Shown piece by piece: positions 4,365 through 8,619 of a stretch of 8,619 bases of DNA (positions are counted from its first letter, which is position 1; every line of letters begins with the position of its first letter). This DNA is from SIG459 sp045638085. GTDB lineage: Bacteria > Bacillota > Clostridia > Oscillospirales > Oscillospiraceae. The stretch spans positions 1 through 8,619 of the forward strand of contig JAZUAQ010000167.1 in the NCBI GenBank assembly GCA_045638085.1, read 5' to 3'. A program made the position numbers and the translations under genes. The notes beneath the pieces were generated by a model that did not search any database, had not been told where the DNA came from, and saw nothing but the letters and a program-made list of their open reading frames with translations.

Positions 4365-6125
4365 ATGGGTATCGCAAATACTATTTCGCTTCTTGGCGGA
4401 CTTGCTTTTTTCCTTTTCGGCATGTCCCTTTTGGGAGAGGGTCTCAAGCGCGTTGCAGGCAGAAAGCTGGAAATCATCCTGGCCAAACTGACCTCCACCA
4501 CCTTGAGAGGTGTTTTGCTGGGAACATTTGTAACCGCCATAATTCAGTCCTCCTCCGCCACCACCGTTATGGTCGTGGGCTTTGTCAACTCCGGTATCAT
4601 GCAGCTGGCAAATGCCATAGGCATTATTATGGGTGCCAACATCGGCACCACCGCCACCGGCTGGATATTGGTCCTTGCGGGTGTTGAAGGCAATGGCCCC
4701 TTCTCCTCCGCAACCATCTTTGCTTTTATAGCCTTTATCGGCATTATTCTCTATTTCTTCTGCAAAAAGCAGACGAGAAAGAATGTCGGCATGATTATGT
4801 TGGCATTTTCCGTGTTGATGAGCGGCATGCAGTCAATGAGCGGCGCAATGGCGCCCCTGAAGGAAAGTCAGGCATTCCTCAGCTTCATTTCCGCCGTTTC
4901 CAACCCCTTTGTTGCAATACTTGTGGGCATTGTCGTCACCGCAATAATTCAGAGCTGCTCCGCCTCCATCGGTATTCTGCAGGCTCTTTCCATCACCGGC
5001 GTCATCAGCTATGAGGCTGCCATCCCCATGGTTATCGGTATGTGCATAGGCGCATGCGCCCCCGTTCTCCTTTCCGCAATCGGTGCAAATGTAAACGGCA
5101 AACGCACAGCTTTTGTTTATCTTCTCTTTAACCTCTCCGGTGCCCTGCTGCTCCTTGTCCCCTTCTATATCATCAACGCCTTTGTCCATTTTGATATTAT
5201 GAATCTCCCCGCGGCCAGTATGGGTATCGCAATCGTAAACACCGTCTTCAAGGTCGTTGCCACCTTGATCCTGATGCCATTTGCCGGCTTGATGGTCAAG
5301 CTTATTTCCTCGCTTATCAAGGACAAGAGTGCCTCCGACGATGAAGAGTTTGAGGAAAACCTTCTGGACGAGCGTTTCCTGAACTATCCTCCCCTCGCCC
5401 TTGAGCAGAGCGGAAAGACCATGGCTCAAATGTCCGGCGCTGCTTTCAAAAATATGCATAAGTCCATCGAGCTGCTCAGCGAATTTGAGCAGGAGAAATA
5501 TGACAAAATCATGTCCCGCGAGGACAAGGTGGATAACTTTGAGGATCGTCTGGGTTCTTACCTCGTCCGCCTGCACACCAAGCAGCTGAGCGAGCTGGAA
5601 AACAGAATTTCCGCCCGCTATCTGAACTACCTTGCAAATGTTGAGCGAATTTCCGACCATTCCGTCAACGTGGCGGAGCTTGCCCAGGAGCTTCACAACA
5701 AGAAGCTCAGCTTCTCCCCGCAGGCTACCCACGATCTCAGCGTATGCATTGAAGCTATTGAGGAAATAAGCCGTCTGACTCAGGAAGCCATGGAAAACAT
5801 GGATTTTCTGCTGGCGGGCAAGGTCAAGCCTCTGCAGGAAGTTATCAATATGATGACAAAAAATTTGAAGGTTGGCCATATCAAGCGCATTCAGGCCGGC
5901 CTTTGCACCCTTGAGCTGGGTTTCGTTTTCAATGACCTTCTGAACAACTTCGAGCGCATAGCCGCTCACTGCTCCAACATTGCAATCACCATTCTGGACT
6001 CTCAGGACTCCAATATGAGAGAGCATGATTATGTTGGCTCTTTGGACAGAAATGACCATAACGTTTACGAACTTCAGCTGCAGTTTTATAAGAACAAGTA
6101 TCTGGATATTCTTGCAAAAATATAA
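4365..6125 (+). CDS. Na/Pi cotransporter family protein with C-terminal PhoU-like domain
   Basis: This 586-aa protein consists of a membrane half (about residues 1-322) with two inverted Na_Pi_cotrans repeats and a cytoplasmic C-terminal helical PhoU-like half (about 350-586). The first repeat shows the signature TAIIQSSSATT (Q61-S64) followed by GANIGTTATGW; the second shows TAIIQSCSAS (from about 192) followed by GMCIGACAPVLLSAIGAN. Proteins of this architecture import phosphate with sodium, and the PhoU part is thought to sense or gate. An acidic linker (SASDDEEFEENLLDE) joins the halves. I chose the ATG at 4365 because MGIANTISLLGGLAFFLFGMSLLGEG aligns with the normal family start in position and because the promoter initiates near 4327. 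The Shine-Dalgarno for it is weak (AGAAGA region). The alternatives at TTG 4326 and ATG 4329 would add 12-13 unusual residues. It is monocistronic and converges on the Sel1-repeat gene. Confidence 0.9.
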   Translation: MGIANTISLLGGLAFFLFGMSLLGEGLKRVAGRKLEIILAKLTSTTLRGVLLGTFVTAIIQSSSATTVMVVGFVNSGIMQLANAIGIIMGANIGTTATGWILVLAGVEGNGPFSSATIFAFIAFIGIILYFFCKKQTRKNVGMIMLAFSVLMSGMQSMSGAMAPLKESQAFLSFISAVSNPFVAILVGIVVTAIIQSCSASIGILQALSITGVISYEAAIPMVIGMCIGACAPVLLSAIGANVNGKRTAFVYLLFNLSGALLLLVPFYIINAFVHFDIMNLPAASMGIAIVNTVFKVVATLILMPFAGLMVKLISSLIKDKSASDDEEFEENLLDERFLNYPPLALEQSGKTMAQMSGAAFKNMHKSIELLSEFEQEKYDKIMSREDKVDNFEDRLGSYLVRLHTKQLSELENRISARYLNYLANVERISDHSVNVAELAQELHNKKLSFSPQATHDLSVCIEAIEEISRLTQEAMENMDFLLAGKVKPLQEVINMMTKNLKVGHIKRIQAGLCTLELGFVFNDLLNNFERIAAHCSNIAITILDSQDSNMREHDYVGSLDRNDHNVYELQLQFYKNKYLDILAKI

Positions 6126-6190
6126 GAAAAAGATTTATTGCTCAGGCTACTGTCAAGGAGCCATCCGATAAAGCATACAGCTAAAAACGC

Positions 6191-6226
6191 ACAAGCCATC
6201 TGAACCGCAATGTTCAGATGGCTTGT
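6191..6226. terminator. Terminator hairpin shared by convergent genes
   Basis: A perfect 15-bp inverted repeat (arms 6191-6205 and 6212-6226, 6-nt loop) lies between the Na/Pi gene and the convergent Sel1-repeat gene. On the minus strand it is followed by GCGTTTTTAG and starts 10 nt after that gene's stop, so it most clearly ends the minus-strand transcript. On the plus strand the T content after the stem is poor (CGGTATTA). Confidence 0.75.
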
Positions 6227-6236
6227 CGGTATTATA

Positions 6237-8135
6237 CTACATGAATTTTTTCTGGTTTTCGAGCCTCTTAAGCAACTTCTCGGAATCGGGTTCGCCTTTT
6301 TCCAGAGCCTTTCGAGCCCAATGGATGGCGTCATCTATCTTACCTCTCTGACTGCTGTAGTAAATGGCCACGTTGAACATTCCCTGGCCAACCCCCGCGT
6401 TGGCGAGAGCAAGGAAGATTTTGCCTGCATCCTCTCTTCGGCCTTCTTTACTAAACCTTACTGCCAGCGCGTTCATGGGCTGGCTGTACCAGCTCTGCAC
6501 CAAGTTGGCATATTCGTGACCGGAGGTGCTGAGCTTTTTGATCCAGTGGCAGGCCTCAAGAATCTCATCCACAGTGTAGGCACTTTGGCAGAGATAGATG
6601 GCTATCCAGAACGTACTATAGCCGTGGCCTGTGTCTGAAAGCGCCCTGTGGGCACGCCCCGCCTTGGCATAAAGGTTCTGGACTGTTTTGTCCTGCCAAG
6701 CGTGGTAGAAAGCATCTTCATCGCTCTTTTTTTCATCCAACAGCTTCAATCTTATCTTGTGCATGGAATCTTCAGCCAGATCGTCGTAGATATGGGCCTG
6801 CTTCAGCCAGATCTCCTCCAGCAGCACATCGGCCATGGCATGGCCCAGTTCCTTTGCCCTTCGTGCCAGTCTCTCCGCCTCATCAAGGTCATAAAACGCG
6901 TTTATGGTGGAGAAACGCTCCTCTTTAACCCCGGTATAGAACTGCGGCCGTTCCCACTTTGCCTTCAGCCCCGTAATACAAAGCTGGGCAGCAGCCCATG
7001 CACCGTGGGCGGAGCCTGCATCGGCGGCAATACGAAACCAGGCGATAGCTTCCACGATCCTGCCAAGCTTCAGGGCAGAAACTGCAAGATAGTTGGCTGC
7101 CTCGATCTCTGTGAGGCGGGGAGTGAAGCTGGCGTCTTCCATAAGAGCTTTGACTTCGGGATCGATTTCGTGGGAAATTACATTACTTTCGCTGCGGTGT
7201 TTGAATCTGGTGATGCTGTATTTTTTAGGGCTTGCCAGCCAACCGGAGCCAAGCTGTCGCTTTAGATGCTTCTGCACACGCTGAGCATGCTTAAGAATCT
7301 CCTTCTCGGCCTCTGCAAGGAACATCGGCACGGACTCGGTGTCGTGAACGCCCTGAAACCAAAGTATGCGTACTCGGATAAAGCGCATCACATCCACATA
7401 GGCATTGGCCAACCGCCTGCGTCTATCCTTTTTATCATTACCGGCCAGTCCGCCAATGAGGGTAATAAATGCGGCGCCAAGCAAGATTATTGCGGCAAGG
7501 CCGGCAATGATCATCACAAACCAGCCTCCGAAGCGCAGGACAAAGTTTACGAAGATCATCAAAAGGCTGAGAAGGAAACCTCCGCCGTCGATACGCTCGA
7601 GAAAATCTTCAAGTCGTCCATCCACCACGAAGTAGCTGAGCAGGCACACGGCTGCGGCCGCCAAAGCGCCCAGAAACGTTTTAAGCGCGCTGAGGGCATC
7701 TTTTTTGGCGGAGCCACCGTGGTTCATTTCGTTGACGGCCTTAAAAAAATTGTCACGTTTTTCCTTGTAGCCCCAGGGCAGCTCTGCGATTTTACAACCT
7801 TCATTGTGGAGAGCGTCCATATCGCTGAAGTAGTTCACGACCCTGTACTCCGGGTCGGCACCGAAGCCCTTTTTGAACTTGAAAACCTTGTCCAGAAGGG
7901 GGCGTGGGAAAAGACCAATGTCGGTTTTTTTCATGCCGGTGTTGCAGTGGGCGGTCACAGCCTTGTCCACTTCCTTCAGGCAATCCTCCAGGCTGGGTGT
8001 GAAACGAATGTCCTCGCTATTCGGCATACCGTCCGTGGTGATGCTGTTCACGGCGAGATCCAGATTGTTTTTAGGGTCGGCTTTGTCGCTTCCTATGTTT
8101 TTAAAAAGCTGATTGTCAAGTTGTGTGATCCTCAT
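6237..8135 (-). CDS. Membrane protein with Sel1/TPR-like repeats, function unknown
   Basis: This 632-aa protein is not one I can assign. Residues 1-148 are a soluble region without a recognised motif (ends KRDNFFKAVNEMNHGG). Residues 152-171 form one membrane helix and 186-230 a hydrophobic block that probably makes two more, followed by a basic stop-transfer stretch DKKDRRRRLANA (234-245). Residues 246-330 look helical. From about residue 345 to the end there are Sel1/TPR-like helical pairs, seen at EAIAWFRIAADAGSAHGAWAA (362-382), EAERLARRAKELGHAMADVL (419-438), EDAGKIFLALANAGVGQG (568-585) and DDAIHWARKALEKGE (601-615), with more degenerate units between. Such repeats usually scaffold protein-protein contacts. 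The basic stretch after the helices suggests that the repeats are cytoplasmic. The ATG at 8133-8135 has an AGGAGT site at 8144-8149. The gene stands alone between guaA and the convergent Na/Pi gene. Confidence 0.82.
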   Translation of the reverse strand: MRITQLDNQLFKNIGSDKADPKNNLDLAVNSITTDGMPNSEDIRFTPSLEDCLKEVDKAVTAHCNTGMKKTDIGLFPRPLLDKVFKFKKGFGADPEYRVVNYFSDMDALHNEGCKIAELPWGYKEKRDNFFKAVNEMNHGGSAKKDALSALKTFLGALAAAAVCLLSYFVVDGRLEDFLERIDGGGFLLSLLMIFVNFVLRFGGWFVMIIAGLAAIILLGAAFITLIGGLAGNDKKDRRRRLANAYVDVMRFIRVRILWFQGVHDTESVPMFLAEAEKEILKHAQRVQKHLKRQLGSGWLASPKKYSITRFKHRSESNVISHEIDPEVKALMEDASFTPRLTEIEAANYLAVSALKLGRIVEAIAWFRIAADAGSAHGAWAAAQLCITGLKAKWERPQFYTGVKEERFSTINAFYDLDEAERLARRAKELGHAMADVLLEEIWLKQAHIYDDLAEDSMHKIRLKLLDEKKSDEDAFYHAWQDKTVQNLYAKAGRAHRALSDTGHGYSTFWIAIYLCQSAYTVDEILEACHWIKKLSTSGHEYANLVQSWYSQPMNALAVRFSKEGRREDAGKIFLALANAGVGQGMFNVAIYYSSQRGKIDDAIHWARKALEKGEPDSEKLLKRLENQKKFM

Positions 8136-8168
8136 AGCCTACTACTCCTGACCTGTTTTGATATGGGT

Positions 8169-8174
8169 AATATA
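8169..8174 (-). promoter_or_regulatory. Possible -10 box of the Sel1-repeat gene
   Basis: TATATT on the minus strand lies 33 nt before the ATG and would start transcription near 8162. No acceptable -35 is found 16-18 bp upstream (CAAATT at 17 bp), so the promoter is either weak or activator-dependent. The assignment is tentative. Confidence 0.35.
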
Positions 8175-8202
8175 AGTTAGTCCTACCAGAGAATTTGCGG
8201 CA

Positions 8203-8250
8203 GTACATGTCGGTTTTATTTCGTACATGTGATAAGCTAATGTTACATCT
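8203..8250 (-). repeat. Three octamers at exact 20-bp period (GTACATGT, GTACATGT, TTACATCT)
   Basis: On the plus strand GTACATGT is at 8203-8210 and 8223-8230, and TTACATCT is at 8243-8250 (6 of 8 matches). The first two contain the palindrome ACATGT. The centres fall near -44, -64 and -84 relative to the inferred start at about 8162. Same-face, two-turn spacing next to a missing -35 is the pattern of tandem activator sites, but no known regulator motif is recognised. Confidence 0.5.
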
Positions 8251-8352
8251 ACACGCAAAATTATGCAACTTGTTTTACTAATCAGAAGGTCGAAATTTGG
8301 AAGGCATTTTTATTTAAAAACACCTATCTTTTCGTATTTTTATTAGCAAAAT

Positions 8353-8384
8353 TACCGCCCGCAGGAAAAATCCTGCGGGCGGTA
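8353..8384 (-). terminator. Second hairpin downstream of guaA
   Basis: A perfect 14-bp GC-rich inverted repeat (arms 8353-8366 and 8371-8384, 4-nt A/T loop, core CCGCCCGCAGG). On the minus strand it is followed by a short T-run (ATTTTGC). It probably backs up the stronger terminator closer to guaA and insulates the Sel1-repeat gene's promoter. Confidence 0.65.
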
Positions 8385-8427
8385 TGCTTATCAAATCCTT
8401 ATCATTGCTGATAAGAGCAAAGAGAAA

Positions 8428-8461
8428 AAGTGGTCTGAAATCGCTTGATTTCAGACCACTT
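8428..8461 (-). terminator. Rho-independent terminator of guaA
   Basis: A perfect 15-bp inverted repeat (arms 8428-8442 and 8447-8461, 4-nt loop) is followed on the minus strand by TTTCTCTTT. It begins 15 nt after the guaA stop codon. Confidence 0.82.
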
Positions 8462-8476
8462 AGAATCAATATGCAA

Positions 8477-8619
8477 TTATTCCCACTCGATGGTGCCGAT
8501 GGGTTTGGGGGTGAGGTCGAGGAGAACGCGGTTGATGCCTTCAACCTCGTGGGTGATGCGGTAAGTTATCTTGTGGAGAATCTCATAGGGAATCTCCTCG
8601 ATGGTGGCGCTCATGGCGT
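8477..8619 (-). CDS. guaA: GMP synthase (glutamine-hydrolysing), C-terminal 46 residues; 5' part beyond window edge
   Basis: The minus strand in the frame ending at TAA (8477-8479) reads 46 residues, entering at the right edge: AMSATIEEIPYEIL, then HKITYRITHEVEGINRVLLD, then LTPKPIGTIEWE. The terminal GINRVxxDxTxKPxxTIEWE is the hallmark C-terminus of GuaA, where it forms the dimerisation domain and contributes to XMP binding. The enzyme converts XMP to GMP using ATP and glutamine in the cytoplasm. The catalytic glutaminase and ATP-pyrophosphatase domains lie outside the window. The fragment is in frame throughout and followed by a good terminator, so the gene looks intact at this end. Confidence 0.95.
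   Translation of the reverse strand, partial: AMSATIEEIPYEILHKITYRITHEVEGINRVLLDLTPKPIGTIEWE

Larger units (their letters stand above)
8136..8352. other. Regulatory/intergenic region upstream of the Sel1-repeat gene
   Basis: This AT-rich stretch contains the ribosome binding site (AGGAGT, 8144-8149), a possible -10 and the 20-bp-phased octamers described separately. From about 8271 to 8352 I see only AT-rich sequence, including TTTTTATTTAAAAA near 8308-8320, and no open frame or RNA fold that I can support. Confidence 0.6.

Noticed and set aside
4833..6059. Long minus-strand open frame (408 codons) antisense to the Na/Pi transporter
   Set aside because: It lies entirely inside a gene with clear Na/Pi and PhoU motifs, has no family resemblance, and reflects codon bias of the real gene.
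7266..8180. 304-codon plus-strand open frame antisense to the Sel1-repeat gene
   Set aside because: The opposite frame has a ribosome binding site, membrane helices and Sel1-like repeats; this one has low-complexity His/Gly/Lys-rich sequence without motifs.
8353..8461. Two closely spaced hairpins as a CRISPR or structured RNA
   Set aside because: The stems are unrelated in sequence and placed as tandem terminators after guaA, with T-runs on the minus strand.
8314..8544. 76-codon minus-strand frame across the guaA end and the terminators
   Set aside because: It overlaps the guaA C-terminus in another frame and spans two terminator hairpins.

Overview
This 8.6-kb chromosomal window probably comes from a Bacillota (Clostridia-type, likely gut-associated) bacterium. 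The evidence is strong AGGAGG ribosome binding sites on nearly every gene, sigma-A-like promoters with 17-bp spacers, a GTG start, moderate GC with AT-rich intergenic DNA, and families common in gut Clostridia (PhoU-tethered Na/Pi transporter, Big_2 surface protein with a Pro/Ser/Thr linker, YgjV). The genus cannot be fixed from the sequence alone. There are ten protein genes, two of them cut by the window edges. I see no tRNA, rRNA, insertion sequence, CRISPR array or phage gene.

Left block (1-2902, minus strand). Two transcription units lie head to tail. The upstream unit starts at a promoter near 2874-2902. It encodes a 95-aa single-span membrane protein with two Ca-loop-like repeats, then a PlsC-type lysophosphatidate acyltransferase, then a CDP-alcohol phosphatidyltransferase (PgsA-like) whose start lies inside the end of plsC. 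It ends at a GC-rich terminator at 1101-1132. The last two genes form a short phospholipid module: PlsC makes phosphatidate, and PgsA would act on CDP-diacylglycerol derived from it. The second unit starts at an extended -10 promoter (1056-1084) and carries a YgjV-family membrane protein and a membrane-anchored Big_2 protein that runs off the left edge.

Middle block (3005-6125, plus strand). A promoter divergent from the phospholipid unit drives a ThiF/MoeB/HesA-type adenylating enzyme and, 11 nt after it, a small HD-domain (p)ppGpp-hydrolase-like protein. A 20-bp perfect hairpin follows. A separate promoter with a perfect TATAAT then drives a Na/Pi cotransporter family protein with a C-terminal PhoU-like domain.

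Right block (6191-8619, minus strand). A 632-aa membrane protein with Sel1/TPR-like repeats and an unrecognised N-terminal region converges on the Na/Pi gene across a shared hairpin. Its upstream region has three octamers at exact 20-bp period next to a -10 box with no good -35, which suggests a regulated promoter. Upstream of that are two hairpin terminators and the last 46 codons of guaA (GMP synthase).

Most genes are conserved housekeeping families. The least explained items are the small Asp-loop membrane protein heading the phospholipid operon, the adenylating enzyme paired with the HD hydrolase, and the Sel1-repeat membrane protein with its phased upstream repeats. Nothing here amounts to a clear new system.
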